DNA from: RH-AL1 sp964244495
GTDB taxonomy: Bacteria; Pseudomonadota; Alphaproteobacteria; Rhizobiales; Beijerinckiaceae
Length of the DNA stretch: 64,000 nt
Reading direction: 5' to 3'
NCBI GenBank assembly: GCA_964244495.1
Contig: CAXTIU010000018.1
Span: 1-64,000, forward strand
The notes beneath the pieces were generated by a model. The model did no database searches, was not told the origin of the DNA, and worked only from the letters and a program-made list of their open reading frames with translations. This document shows positions 9,745 to 19,094 of this stretch, piece after piece; within the stretch, counting starts at the first letter, position 1; the number at the start of each line of letters is the position of its first letter. Both the position numbers and the translations under genes were made by a program.

Positions 9745-10689
9745 ATGATCAAGATCGCCATTCTCGACGACTACCAGGGTGTGGCCCTCGCGATGGCGGA
9801 CTGGTCCGCCATACGACGGCAGGCGTCCGTCGAGGTGTTCTCCGACACGATCACGGATCCCGACCAGCTCGTGGCGCGCCTGCTGCCGTTCGACGTCCTC
9901 TGCGTCATGCGCGAGCGCACGCCGCTTGCCCGAGTGATCCTTGAGCGGCTGCCTGGGCTCAAGCTGATCGTTTCCACGGGGCCGAAGAACACGTCCATCG
10001 ACGCCGAGGCGGCGGCGCAGCGCGGCATCGTCGTCGAGAACACGCGCGGCAGCCTGGTCGCGCCGATCGAGCTGACATGGGCGCTGATCCAGGCGAGCGC
10101 GCGCAACGTGATCGAAGAGGCGGCATCGTTTCGCGCCGGCGGCTGGCAGCGCACGGTCGGTGACGAACTGCGGGGGAAGACCCTCGGCATCCTCGGCCTG
10201 GGCAAGATCGGAGGCAAGATCGCTCAGATCGCCCGCCTGTTCGGCATGGACGTAATCACCTGGAGCGACCGCACCACCGAGGCGGATGCCGCTGCGGCGA
10301 GCGCGCGTCTGGTCACGAAGTCCGAGCTTTTCCGCGAGGCGGACATCCTGACCATCCACCTCGTCCTGGTGGATGACACGCGAGGTCTTGTCGGCGCTGA
10401 CGAGCTGGCGCTGATGAAGCCCACGGCATGGCTGGTCAACACATCGCGCGGTCCCATCGTCGATGAGGATGCGCTGGTCCGGGCGCTTCGGGACAGGATG
10501 CTGGCCGGAGCCGCACTCGACGTGTTTGACGTTGAGCCGCTGCCCGTAGGCCACCCGTTCCGGACTTTGAAGAACGTCGTGGCGACGCCGCACCTCGGTT
10601 ACGTGTCGCGCCAGCAATACGAGGTGTTCTACGGCGACACCGTGAAGATCGTGGCGGCGTGGCTCGCCGACCGCAAGGGCCCGCCATGA
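9745..10689 (+). CDS. D-isomer-specific 2-hydroxyacid dehydrogenase
   Basis: 314 residues, usual length. It has the split catalytic domain and the central NAD-binding Rossmann domain with GLGKIG at 151-156. The catalytic triad is complete: Arg235 (NTSRGP), Glu264 (FDVEPLP) and His283 (TPHLGY). Such enzymes interconvert 2-keto acids and D-2-hydroxy acids, with D-3-phosphoglycerate dehydrogenase as a relative. Start ATG 9745 gives the conserved IAILDDYQ beginning. It is followed after 66 bases by a MaoC-fold protein gene on the same strand, and the LysR gene upstream may control both. Confidence 0.9.
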   Translation: MIKIAILDDYQGVALAMADWSAIRRQASVEVFSDTITDPDQLVARLLPFDVLCVMRERTPLARVILERLPGLKLIVSTGPKNTSIDAEAAAQRGIVVENTRGSLVAPIELTWALIQASARNVIEEAASFRAGGWQRTVGDELRGKTLGILGLGKIGGKIAQIARLFGMDVITWSDRTTEADAAAASARLVTKSELFREADILTIHLVLVDDTRGLVGADELALMKPTAWLVNTSRGPIVDEDALVRALRDRMLAGAALDVFDVEPLPVGHPFRTLKNVVATPHLGYVSRQQYEVFYGDTVKIVAAWLADRKGPP

Positions 10690-10755
10690 TCCTGGCGGGC
10701 ACAGCCAGATGCAACCAGCACCGTCCACTACAGTCGCAACAGCAAGGGACAACAA

Positions 10756-11391
10756 ATGAGCAAGCAATTCGACGTCAATCTTGGCCGACGCAATGTCCTG
10801 GCGAGCGGTGCCTCCACCATGGCCTTCCTGCCTGTTGCGCTTGCAGTCGGCGGCGTGGCGCCGGCCGCCGCGCAAACGTCGCCGCAGGCCATCGGCTCTC
10901 CCGCGACGCAACCCGCGTTCGATCCCAAGAACTACCCCATCGTTCCGCCGAAGCGCTTCGAGGATCTCAAGGTCGGCGATGTGTTCCGGGCCCCCGGGCG
11001 TACGCTGACGGAGGCGCTGACGTCCGCATTCCAGGCGGTGTCGCTCGACAACAATCCGCGCCACTATAACGACGTCTACGCGAAGAGCATCGGGCTGAAG
11101 GCGGCGCTGATCCAGCCGATCCAGGTGCTGTCCTTCGCGGTGCCGGGCGCGACGCTCTTCTCCGATTACGTGGAGGACGTGCTGGAGGCTTTCACGGGCC
11201 TGTCCTGCGAGTTCTTGGTCGACTCCTTCGTCGGCGACACGCTCTACCCGGAGCTGAAGATCGCCGAGCTGACCCCGAAGGATGGGAAGGGCTATCTGGT
11301 GATGGCGATCACCGTCACCAACCAACGCGGCGAAGTAGTGCTGTCAGGCCGCGAGAACTATCGACTCAGGCTCTCGCCGGCTGGGAAGTAG
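10756..11391 (+). CDS. MaoC-fold (hotdog) protein with Tat-type signal peptide
   Basis: 211 residues. Residues 1-40 look like a twin-arginine export signal: Arg11-Arg12 (LGRRNVLAS), then a hydrophobic stretch ending AAAQT. Residues 66-205 resemble the MaoC dehydratase domain, with Asp99 and His104 of the hydratase motif in DNNPRH. MaoC proteins are normally cytoplasmic enoyl-CoA hydratases, so an exported form cannot simply act on CoA thioesters and its role is unclear. The ribosome site AAGGGAC lies upstream. Probably co-transcribed with the dehydrogenase at 9745. Confidence 0.8.
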   Translation: MSKQFDVNLGRRNVLASGASTMAFLPVALAVGGVAPAAAQTSPQAIGSPATQPAFDPKNYPIVPPKRFEDLKVGDVFRAPGRTLTEALTSAFQAVSLDNNPRHYNDVYAKSIGLKAALIQPIQVLSFAVPGATLFSDYVEDVLEAFTGLSCEFLVDSFVGDTLYPELKIAELTPKDGKGYLVMAITVTNQRGEVVLSGRENYRLRLSPAGK

Positions 11392-11549
11392 CTGCCGTCA
11401 TCACGTCGCTCGGCTGACACAGCATCGGCATGGAAGGTCCGCTTCTTGGCATCGATTGCTCCGAAGCAGCCCTTCCGCTATCGGCCAGTCCACGAGGTCA
11501 CCTTGCGCCCCGTTGTTCCCTTGGCCACGTCGGCCGCGGGAGAACAGCG

Positions 11550-12178
11550 ATGGGACACTCAGAATATGACCCAGGGGCCAAGCGGCGGCCTTGGAACGCC
11601 GGGCGAAAGCTCGGGGCCAAGCGCCCGTTGAAGCCGCAGCAGGTCTGGGCGGTGCGGTTCCGGCTCGACCAGGACCGACGCTTGCGCGACCGCGCCATGT
11701 TCGACCTCGCCATCGATAGCAAGCTGCGGGGCTGCGATGTCGTCAAGATGAAGATCGGCGACCTCGTGATCGGCGGTCGTGTTCGATCGCGGGCGATCGT
11801 CGTCCAGCAGAAGACCGGCCGGCCCGTGCAGTTCGAGCTCCTCGACACCGCACGAGGCAGCATCCTGGCTTGGCTGGAGCGTCGTGGCGGCACGCTCGAC
11901 GACTTCGTCTTCCCGAGCCGGGTCGACCACGCCCGCCCCATCAGCACACGCAGTACGCCCGGCTGGTCGATGAGTGGGTCACCGCCATCGGCCTACGTCG
12001 GGAGGACTATGGCACGCATTCGCTGCGCCGGACCAAGGCCGCCATCATCTACAAGCAGACCGGCAACCTACGCGCCGTGCAAATCCTGCTCGGCCACACC
12101 AAAATCGAGAGCACCGTGCGCTACCTCGGCGTTGACGTCGAGGACGCGTTGACCCTGGCTGAACGAACAGAGATTTGA
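11550..12178 (+). pseudogene. Small tyrosine recombinase, frameshifted
   Basis: Frame one from ATG 11550 gives an integrase-like N-terminus and core to about 11950 (DLAIDSKLRGCDVVKMKIGDL). The rest, with RREDYGTHSLRRTK (His and Arg of the catalytic box), ILLGHTKIESTVRYLG and the nucleophilic Tyr, is in the next frame up to TGA 12176. One missing base in the ACACGCAGTACG stretch explains the break. Restored, the protein would have about 209 residues, a short catalytic-domain-only recombinase. An N-terminal fragment of the same family recurs at 56189. Confidence 0.8.
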
Positions 12179-12184
12179 GCACTC

Positions 12185-12213
12185 GCGCAGCCCTCGCCAG
12201 TCGAAGGCTGCGC
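12185..12213 (+). terminator. Stem-loop after the recombinase remnant
   Basis: GCGCAGCC (12185-12192) and GGCTGCGC (12206-12213) form a perfect 8-base-pair stem with a 13-base loop, starting just after the stop of the recombinase. There is no clear T-run, so it may act as a bidirectional or weak terminator. Confidence 0.45.
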
Positions 12214-12397
12214 AATCGGCTTCGCGCCCATGTACGTCGTCCTCACGCCAATGGAGCTACTCCGAAGCAGACATAAAATTCGTTGGGACACCGAGCCATG
12301 ACGACTGAAAGCTTGATCGTCGGCTTTCGGCACGCGTCGCTTACGATGACAATGAAAAGGGAGAGCCTGTGGCAGCACTTGGTGATGTGTTCTACGA

Positions 12398-14065
12398 TCA
12401 GTCCGCAGCGAAGATATCGACGGTGTGTGTCTCGCGGATGAACAGGAGGCCGACCAAGCAGGAGGCACCGGCGACCAGCACCGGGTACCACAGGCCAGCG
12501 AAAACGTTGCCGGTCTCAGCAACCAAGGCAAAGCAAATCGCTGGGAGAAAACCCCCGAAGTAGCCGTTACCGATATGGTAGGGCAGCGACATGGCCGAGT
12601 ACCTGATCCGAGTCGGAAACATCTCCACCAAGGCCGCAGAGATCGGCCCAAGCGTCATCGCGCCGTAGGCCATCAGCAACGTAAGCAGTAGGATCACCAT
12701 TGGCTTGTCGACCGAGGCGGGATCGGCCCGCGCGGGATAGCCTACCTGCGCCAATGCCGCCTGAAGTTGGGCCGTGAACGCCTGCTCCTGCTTACGTGCT
12801 TCAGCCGGAGGCCGGCCGGCAAGCGAGGGAGCCACGACATCGGCAGCGCCGACCTTGACGTGTGCTGCTGATGCTGCGGGATCGTCCGAGAAGGTGTAAT
12901 TCGCCGCGCTCGCGGCCAGTACCCTTCGAGCGATGTCGCAGGGATTGGTGAAGCGTGAGGTGCCGATCGGGTTGAACTGCAACGAGCACGATGCGCCATT
13001 CGTCACGAGAACAATGGAGGTGCCCTGGCGCGCCGTAGCGAGCGCGGGGTTTGCCGCCGTCATCAATCCATGGAAGATCGGAAACATAGTCAGCGCCGCC
13101 AGCAGCGAGCCTCCCAGGATGACAGGCTTGCGACCGATCCGGTCCGAAAGGCGTCCGAACAAGACGTACAGTGGTATGCTGATCACCAGCGCCGCGCCGA
13201 CGAGCAGGTTGGCGGTGGCCGGATCGACCTTGAGCGTCTGCGTCAGGAAGAGCAACGAGTAGAATAGTGCCGTGAACCACACCACCGCCTGCCCGGCGAG
13301 GAGGCCGAACAGGCCCTGGAGGACGAGCCTGACATTGCGCCACTGCCCGAACGCTTCCTGGAGCGGCGCCGGCGATGTGCGGCCGGCACCTTTGACCCGC
13401 TCGAACGCGGGGGACTCGGCCATCGAGCGGCGGATGTAGACGGAAACGAGCAGCAGCAGGGCCGAGAACAGGAAGGGGATGCGCCAGCCCCAAGCGTCGA
13501 ACTGCGGCCCGGCGATCTGCCGTGACGCCGTCACCACGATGAGAGACAGGATCAGGCCAACTGTGGAGGTGGTCTGCACCCAGGCGGTGTAGGCGCCGCG
13601 CCTGTTCGGCGGGGCGTGCTCCGCGACGTAGGTGGCTGCGGCGCCGTACTCGCCGCCGATGGCGAAGCCCTGCACCATGCGGAGCGCGACGAGGAGCGCC
13701 GGGGCCGCGAGGCCGATCTGCCCGAAGGTCGGCAGCGCGCCGATGAGTACCGTCGCCACGCCCATCAGGATTACGGTAAGCATGAAGGTCCGCTTGCGCC
13801 CCTGCTGGTCGCCCATACGACCAAATACGAGAGCCCCAATCGGTCGCACGATGAAACCGGCGGCGAAGGTCAGCAGCGCGAAGATGAAACCCGTGTTGGC
13901 GTCCAGCCCGGTAAAGAAGTTGCCGGCAATGGCCGCAGCGAGCGCGGCGAAGACGAAGAAGTCGTACCATTCGAGCGCCGCGCCGACGCAGGCGGCGAGC
14001 ACGATGTGGCGCTCATCGCGACCGATCGGGGCGGCGGCACTGCCGGCCAGACTGTCGAGCGTCAT
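12398..14065 (-). CDS. MFS transporter, metabolite:H+ symporter (MHS) type
   Basis: 555 residues; ATG preceded by GGAGGGCTTGG. The first half is typical of the MHS group (ShiA/ProP/KgtP relatives), with LEWYDFFVFAALAA, GRMGDQQGRKRTF and GGEYGAAATYVAE. Between the membrane segments around residues 350 and 450 there is a roughly 100-residue hydrophilic insertion containing two Cys, and the final membrane segments follow. The insertion makes the protein longer than the usual 430-450 residues. Substrate is probably a small carboxylate. The gene is followed 219 bases later by the recombinase remnant and lies next to a LysR gene transcribed in the same direction. Confidence 0.85.
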   Translation of the reverse strand: MTLDSLAGSAAAPIGRDERHIVLAACVGAALEWYDFFVFAALAAAIAGNFFTGLDANTGFIFALLTFAAGFIVRPIGALVFGRMGDQQGRKRTFMLTVILMGVATVLIGALPTFGQIGLAAPALLVALRMVQGFAIGGEYGAAATYVAEHAPPNRRGAYTAWVQTTSTVGLILSLIVVTASRQIAGPQFDAWGWRIPFLFSALLLLVSVYIRRSMAESPAFERVKGAGRTSPAPLQEAFGQWRNVRLVLQGLFGLLAGQAVVWFTALFYSLLFLTQTLKVDPATANLLVGAALVISIPLYVLFGRLSDRIGRKPVILGGSLLAALTMFPIFHGLMTAANPALATARQGTSIVLVTNGASCSLQFNPIGTSRFTNPCDIARRVLAASAANYTFSDDPAASAAHVKVGAADVVAPSLAGRPPAEARKQEQAFTAQLQAALAQVGYPARADPASVDKPMVILLLTLLMAYGAMTLGPISAALVEMFPTRIRYSAMSLPYHIGNGYFGGFLPAICFALVAETGNVFAGLWYPVLVAGASCLVGLLFIRETHTVDIFAAD

Positions 14066-14173
14066 CCAAGCCCTCCCTGCTTCCGGCGGCCACTCTTGCG
14101 GTGGTCGGTTCCGTGAAGTTGGTGGAAGCTAGGGCGTGGCGACCAGGCGCTCTAATTGATTGATGGAATAACG

Positions 14174-15097
14174 TCATTGACCGTCTGAATGGGCGCGCAC
14201 CGCCTCAGCGGTTACCTGGAGCTTGCGCCTTAGCCAGCGCAGCGCATCACTGCCCTCGTTCCGGCGATGCCAGTAGACCGTCCAGTCGAAGGGAAGCGAG
14301 GGCAGCGGAAGGTCGCGCATCGTCAACCCGTGGCCGGCGATCGCGCGCGCGAACAGCCGCGGCATGACGGAAATTAGATCCGAACGTTCGAGCACGTGGG
14401 GCACGAGCATCCAGTGCGGCAGGTTGAGGACGATGTTTCGCGTCTTGCCCAGTCGCGACAGCACGTCGTCGGCAAAACGCACGTCGGTCGGCGACATGGA
14501 CACCTTCAAGTGCTTGGCAGCGAGGAATGCATCGGGTGTCAGTTCACCGAAGGCCACAGGATGCTCCCTGCGCATCATGCACACCATCCGGTCCTCCATC
14601 AGCGGCTCGGACTGGATGGAGGCCGCATGTTCCAGGCCCATGCTGACGGCGAGATCGATCTCATCGCCTTCCAGCGCCGCCGTCGTGCGTTGTGGCGGTA
14701 GGTGCACCACGTCGAAGCGGACGTCGGGTGCGCTCGCCGCGAGGTTTTCGATGAGCGCGGGCAGCAGCATGCGCCCGAGCAAGTCCGACAGACGGATGGT
14801 GAAGCGTCGGTCGGACGACGCCGGCTCAAAACCTGCGTCGCCGTCAAAAACGCGTTCGATGGAGCGGAGGACCTGCCGCACGGGCTCGGCGAGTTCGCGC
14901 GCCCGCGGAGTGGCCTGCATGCCCTGTGGTGTGCGTACCAGCAATTCATCCCTGAAGACGTGGCGTAGGCGTGACAGGGCGTTGCTCATCGCTGGTTGGC
15001 TTAGGCCGACCCTCTCGGCGGCACGTGTGACGTGAAGTTCATTCAAGAGGGCATCGAGCGCGACCAGCAGGTTGAGGTCTACCGACCGTATGTTCAT
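14174..15097 (-). CDS. LysR-family regulator (NodD/NahR-like group)
   Basis: 307 residues from ATG 15097, which has GGAGG nine bases upstream and gives the typical beginning MNIRSVDLNLLVALDALL. The frame continues upstream to 15124 but that start has no ribosome site. The winged helix-turn-helix is at residues 20-60 (RAAERVGLSQPAMSNALSRLR) and the effector domain follows. It sits between the MHS carrier (same strand) and the divergent dehalogenase/CoA-transferase operon starting at 15221, so it probably controls both through the 123-base gap. Confidence 0.9.
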   Translation of the reverse strand: MNIRSVDLNLLVALDALLNELHVTRAAERVGLSQPAMSNALSRLRHVFRDELLVRTPQGMQATPRARELAEPVRQVLRSIERVFDGDAGFEPASSDRRFTIRLSDLLGRMLLPALIENLAASAPDVRFDVVHLPPQRTTAALEGDEIDLAVSMGLEHAASIQSEPLMEDRMVCMMRREHPVAFGELTPDAFLAAKHLKVSMSPTDVRFADDVLSRLGKTRNIVLNLPHWMLVPHVLERSDLISVMPRLFARAIAGHGLTMRDLPLPSLPFDWTVYWHRRNEGSDALRWLRRKLQVTAEAVRAHSDGQ

Positions 15098-15220
15098 GTC
15101 CTGCAGCCTCCATTGCCGCGCCATTCACAGGGTGAATGCGGTCAGATCAAAAATCGATTTCACCGATCGCTCGAGATGCGCGCGAGGTAATGCCAACAAA
15201 GAGGCGAAGGAGGACGAGAG

Positions 15221-15928
15221 ATGGCAACGGATGCGGAGCGGCTGAAAGCCAAGATCAAGGTGTGCATGTTCGACCAGTACGGCACGGTGGTCGACATGCA
15301 GGGCGGGCTCGTCAAGGTCGCGGTGCCCTACCTCCAAGGGAAGGGCTGGACGGGCAATCCCAACTCCTTTGTGACCTGGTGGCGGCGGACCCACTTCGAG
15401 AACTCGATGATCGACGCCCTCCTTCACCGCGAGCACACCCCCTACCGTGAGATCGGCTTCGCTGCGGTATGTAGCGTGCTGGATCGATCCAAGATCACCT
15501 ATACTGACGAGGAGGTACGCGAACTGGTCGCCGCGATCGAGCGGCTGGAATGCTTCCCCGAGGTGCCCGAGGCACTGGCCCGCCTGCAAACGCGCTATAA
15601 GCTGGTGGTACTCTCCAACGGCGACCCTGACATGCTGGAAACAGCGAAGCGCTACCACAAGGTGCCCTTCGACCAGGTGATCTCGGTGGCCGAGGCGAAC
15701 AGCTTCAAGCCGCATGTCGCGACCTACCGCAAGGCGGCCGACCTCGCCGGCGTCGCCATGGACGAGGTGTTGTTCGTCGCCAACCACGAGTTCGACTGCG
15801 TCGGCGCGAAGGCGGCGGGCATGCGCACCGCGTTCATCAACCGTCGCAAGCGCCCCTTCGTGCGCACGCCCTACCGGCCGGACCTCACTGTTCCCACTAT
15901 GACGGACCTGGCCGATGCCATGGTCTGA
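15221..15928 (+). CDS. HAD-superfamily hydrolase, haloacid dehalogenase type II
   Basis: 235 residues. HAD motifs fit the L-2-haloacid dehalogenase group: nucleophile Asp18 (MFDQYGTVVD), Ser132-Asn133-Gly (LSNGDP), Lys163 (SFKPHVATY) and Asp192 (NHEFDCVGAK). GGAGGACGAGAG precedes the ATG. The enzyme would replace halide on a 2-haloalkanoic acid with hydroxyl through an aspartyl ester. The 14-base overlap with the CoA-transferase gene indicates translational coupling, and the product acid may be activated as a CoA thioester. Activity on a non-halogenated substrate is possible. Confidence 0.88.
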   Translation: MATDAERLKAKIKVCMFDQYGTVVDMQGGLVKVAVPYLQGKGWTGNPNSFVTWWRRTHFENSMIDALLHREHTPYREIGFAAVCSVLDRSKITYTDEEVRELVAAIERLECFPEVPEALARLQTRYKLVVLSNGDPDMLETAKRYHKVPFDQVISVAEANSFKPHVATYRKAADLAGVAMDEVLFVANHEFDCVGAKAAGMRTAFINRRKRPFVRTPYRPDLTVPTMTDLADAMV

Positions 15929-17132
15929 CGCCAGCCCGCTCGACGGCGTCAGGGTGCTCGACCTGTGCCGGGTCGTGTCGGGGCCGTTCGCCACCATGCA
16001 GCTCGGCGACCTCGGCGCCGACGTGCTCAAGGTCGAGGAACCAGGCCACGGCGACGAGTCGCGGACCTACGGGCCGCCCTTCCAAGGCGGGGAGAGCGCC
16101 TACTTCCTGTCGATCAACCGTAACAAGCGAAGCTGCGCCCTCGACCTCAAGTCCGACGCGGGTCGCGACCTCGCGATCCGCCTCGCGGGTGCGGCCGACG
16201 TGGTGGTCGAGAACTTCCGGCCGGGCACGATGGAGCGCCTCGGCCTTGGCTACGACACGCTGGCGCAAGCCAACCCACGCCTGATCTACTGCGGCATCTC
16301 CGGCTTCGGGCGCGGCGGGCCGGAGGCGGGGCGCCCGGGATACGACCTCATCGTCCAGGGCGAGTCAGGCGTGATGGACATCACGGGCGAGGCGGACGGG
16401 CCGCCGACCAAGGTCGGGACCTCCATCGCCGATCTCGTCACCGGCCTTTACGCCGCGCAGGCCGTGCTGGCGGGCCTGGCGCAGCGCGCCCGCACCGGCA
16501 CGGGCGGCAGGGTCGACGTCTCCATGCTCGACGCCATGGCTTCGTTGCTCACCTTCAACGCAGGCATGTACTTCGCCACTGGGCAGAGCCCGAAGCGGCG
16601 CGGCAACGCGCACCCGACGATCAGCCCCTACGAGACGTTCAAGGCGTCAGATGGCTGGTTCAACGTCGGCGTTGCCAACGACCGCTTCTGGGCGGCCTTC
16701 TCCCAGGCGATTGAGTGCCCAAACCTCCTCGCCGACCCGCGCTTCGGCAAGGCAAGCAACCGCGTCGTCCATCGTCAGGCGCTCAAGGCCATCCTCGAGC
16801 CCATGTTCGCCGCTCGTCCTCGCGACCACTGGACGGGACTGCTGACGGCGGCGGGCATCCCGTGCGGCGCCATCCGCACCGTGGGCGAGGTGTGCGACGC
16901 CGAGCAGCTAGCGAGCCGCGGCGTCACCCGTACGGTCGAGCACATGCGGGCTGGCTCGGTGCGTTACCTCGCCAGCGCGGTTCGCTTTGACGACCAGCCG
17001 CCGCCCGATGCCGCGCCGCCGCCGTTGCTGGGGGAGCACACGCGCGAGGTCCTGGCCCGCTGGCTGTCGCTCGACGCCGCCGCGCTTGCCAGCCTTGCCG
17101 ACCGGGGTGCCTTCGGCGTGGTCGCGCCGTGA
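15915..17132 (+). CDS. CaiB/BaiF family III CoA-transferase
   Basis: 405 residues, full length. Family landmarks are LDLCRVVSGPFATMQLGDLGADVLKVE, split here as residues 15-30 and 30-41, then VVENFRPG at 97-104. Asp173 in SIADLVTG aligns with the catalytic aspartate that forms the mixed anhydride and CoA thioester. It transfers CoA between carboxylic acids. The start overlaps the dehalogenase gene by 14 bases and its TGA overlaps the GTG of the thioesterase. The three genes form one coupled operon for activation and release of an organic acid. Confidence 0.9.
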   Translation: MPWSDASPLDGVRVLDLCRVVSGPFATMQLGDLGADVLKVEEPGHGDESRTYGPPFQGGESAYFLSINRNKRSCALDLKSDAGRDLAIRLAGAADVVVENFRPGTMERLGLGYDTLAQANPRLIYCGISGFGRGGPEAGRPGYDLIVQGESGVMDITGEADGPPTKVGTSIADLVTGLYAAQAVLAGLAQRARTGTGGRVDVSMLDAMASLLTFNAGMYFATGQSPKRRGNAHPTISPYETFKASDGWFNVGVANDRFWAAFSQAIECPNLLADPRFGKASNRVVHRQALKAILEPMFAARPRDHWTGLLTAAGIPCGAIRTVGEVCDAEQLASRGVTRTVEHMRAGSVRYLASAVRFDDQPPPDAAPPPLLGEHTREVLARWLSLDAAALASLADRGAFGVVAP

Positions 17133-17578
17133 CGGCTCACGACGATCAACAGGCGCGAGATCGGATCGGCGCCGCTATGCTCGCCCGTGCCACGGCGGAC
17201 CCGCGACAGGAGTTCGGCTCGTTTTTCCTGTCGCGCTTGCTCGGTTTCGAGGTGACCTACGGCGACGGCATCTGCACCGTGAGCTTCCCCGCCGACCCGA
17301 CCTTGTTCAATCCTCAGGGCAAGCTGCATGGCGGCGTGCTCGCCACCGCACTCGACATCTCGATGGGCCACCTCCTCAACCACCTCAGCGGACCGGGCAC
17401 GACGTTGGAGATGAAGGTGCAGTACCTCGCGCCGATCTCTGTTGGTCGGGTTCGCTGCGAAGCCTCCTTTTTGCGCGCCGGCCGCAGTGTCTCATTCCTG
17501 CAATCCTCCGCCATTCGCGAGGACGGGGTGCTCGCTGCCCACGCGACCGCGACATGGAAGCTGCTTCGGACACCCTGA
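17129..17578 (+). CDS. PaaI-family acyl-CoA thioesterase (hotdog fold)
   Basis: 149 residues; GTG start overlapping the previous stop (GTGA). Hotdog fold with the PaaI signature Asn61...His67-Gly68-Gly69 and Asp76 (LHGGVLATALDISMG), which position and activate the water that hydrolyses the thioester. Paired with a CoA-transferase it could recycle CoA or remove dead-end acyl-CoA. The residues preceding the motif (NPQGKLHGG) are standard for the family. Confidence 0.88.
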   Translation: MTAHDDQQARDRIGAAMLARATADPRQEFGSFFLSRLLGFEVTYGDGICTVSFPADPTLFNPQGKLHGGVLATALDISMGHLLNHLSGPGTTLEMKVQYLAPISVGRVRCEASFLRAGRSVSFLQSSAIREDGVLAAHATATWKLLRTP

Positions 17579-17768
17579 TACGTCGTTGCGAGCACACCCG
17601 CAGCAATTTGCGTTTCCGTTTTGCGCCCATGTGACCCACTGCCAATGTATATCTCCACGCTCGAAAGCGGCCGTTCCCCGAGATGCCAAGCATACGGGGC
17701 TACGTCGGCAACATCACGGCTTGAGCTCGAACGACCGAGGTCTTCGTTTCACGCGAATCCAACACCAG

Positions 17769-18134
17769 CTACGTCTGATAGGCCGTGGTCAGATCGATCG
17801 GCGGTGTGGTCGCGGTGAGATAGACGAACGGCTCCGACCCAGTGTTCGTTAGGCCGTGGACCTCGCCGGCCGGCGTGCGGATCACCTCGCCGGTCCGCAC
17901 CAGTGCCGTCTCGCCGTCCGCCAGGAGCAGCGTCGCCGTGCCCCGCTCGACCACCCAGACCTGTTCGGCGTTCGGGTTCGCGTGGCGCGGGGTCGTGGTA
18001 CCCTGCTGCATCGTCACCCGCGTCATGGTGACGGTGGATCCGGGCGCGTTACGTGGCCAGACGAGCTGCTGCGAGCGGACCCCGGGGTTCTCCAGGATCG
18101 CGAAGTCGTCGGGGGTGAGGCGTTGCAGGCGCAT
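17769..18134 (-). CDS. Small single-domain cupin protein
   Basis: 121 residues, a single beta-barrel cupin. The first motif is seen around residues 48-70 (TTPRHANPNAEQVWVVERG) and the second around 85-100 (TPAGEVHGLTNTG). Histidines and a glutamate could bind a metal, but one usual glycine-rich position is changed. TAAGGAGACCGACA gives a strong ribosome site. Before the IS5 insertion at 18149 it would have followed the SDR gene at 19095 closely, so it was probably in that operon. Enzymatic role unknown. Confidence 0.85.
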   Translation of the reverse strand: MRLQRLTPDDFAILENPGVRSQQLVWPRNAPGSTVTMTRVTMQQGTTTPRHANPNAEQVWVVERGTATLLLADGETALVRTGEVIRTPAGEVHGLTNTGSEPFVYLTATTPPIDLTTAYQT

Positions 18135-18148
18135 TGTCGGTCTCCTTA

Positions 18149-19077
18149 GAGTCCGTCCGAGATCATGATGAGGTTTGGCAGAGTTTTCGCAGCATGAGGC
18201 GGATGGAAGCCAGGTGCAGGAAGGCGAGCGCTTTGCGCGTCAGGCATTCCCAATCCTTGGCCAACCGACGGCAGCGGTTCAGCCAAGCGATGGTGCGTTC
18301 CACGACCCAGCGCTTGGGCAGCACCGTGAAGCCCTTGGCGATGTCGGAGCGCTTGACGATTTCGACATCGATGCTGCGGCAGACCCGGCGCACACCGGCC
18401 TGGAACACCGGTCCCTGATAGCCGCCGTCGGCGTACAGCTTGAGCAGGAACGGGTACAAGCCAAACAACGTCGCCATCACCAGCACGCCGCCGTCGCGGT
18501 CCTGTACGTTGGCCCCATGAACAACCGCGTGCATCAGCAGGCCCTGCGTGTCGACAAGGACGTGGCGCTTGCGGCCCTTGATCTTCTTGCCCGCGTCATA
18601 GCCCGGCGGATCGACCCGGGAGCCCCCTTTTCCCCGCCCTTGACGCTCTGGCTGTCGATGATCGCCGCCGTTGGGCTGGCTTCACGTCCGGCCGCCTCAC
18701 GGCAAGCCACGTACAGCGCGTGATGCAGGCGCTTCAGCGTGCCGTCGTAGTCCCAAAGGTCGAAGTACCCGTGCACCGTGGAGCGCGGCGGCAGGTCTTT
18801 GGGCAGCGCCCGCCACTGGCAGCCCGTGCCCAGCACGTACATCAGCCCGTTCACCACCTCGTGCAGGTTCACGCTGCGCTTGTTGCCGCCGCGCTTGGCT
18901 GGCGGGATCAGCGGCGCAACGAGGGCCCACTCCTCGCTGGTCAAATCGGTGGGGTAACGTAGCTTGCTGCGGTCGTAGCGACCCCGGTTCTCGCTTGTCC
19001 ACATCGGCAGCCTCGTTCTTTGGCTACCTATGAATCCCAAGCTGCTTCAAACGTTCAGATTGTTCGCGGACGGACAC
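18149..19077. mobile_element. IS5-family insertion sequence, apparently complete
   Basis: 929 bases bounded by imperfect inverted ends GAGTCCGTCCGAGA (left) and, read inwards from the right, GTGTCCGTCCGCGA. TTA occurs just outside both ends (18146-18148 and 19078-19080), consistent with a 3-base target duplication. It is inserted between the SDR stop codon and the ribosome binding site of the cupin gene. Rejoining the flanks restores a compact SDR-cupin gene pair. Confidence 0.8.
18163..19004 (-). CDS. IS5-family DDE transposase (two frames, likely programmed -1 frameshift)
   Basis: The first frame starts at MWTSENRGRY (ATG 19004) and carries the DNA-binding half and the first Asp (AAIIDSQSVKGGEKG). 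At the A4G5 run (minus strand, about 18625-18633) reading must slip by -1 to continue into the catalytic half, which has DGGYQGPVF and RWVVERTIAWLNRCRR, the second Asp and the Glu. Such A-G slippery runs are common in this group, so the element may still be active. The second half alone, 18163-18534, would not be functional. Confidence 0.8.
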
Positions 19078-19094
19078 TTAGGTTGTTCGTCTCC

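Noticed and set aside
9703..11325. 540-codon minus-strand open frame
   Set aside because: Spans two clear plus-strand genes and reads as a low-complexity Arg/Gln/Leu shadow; no motif or ribosome site.
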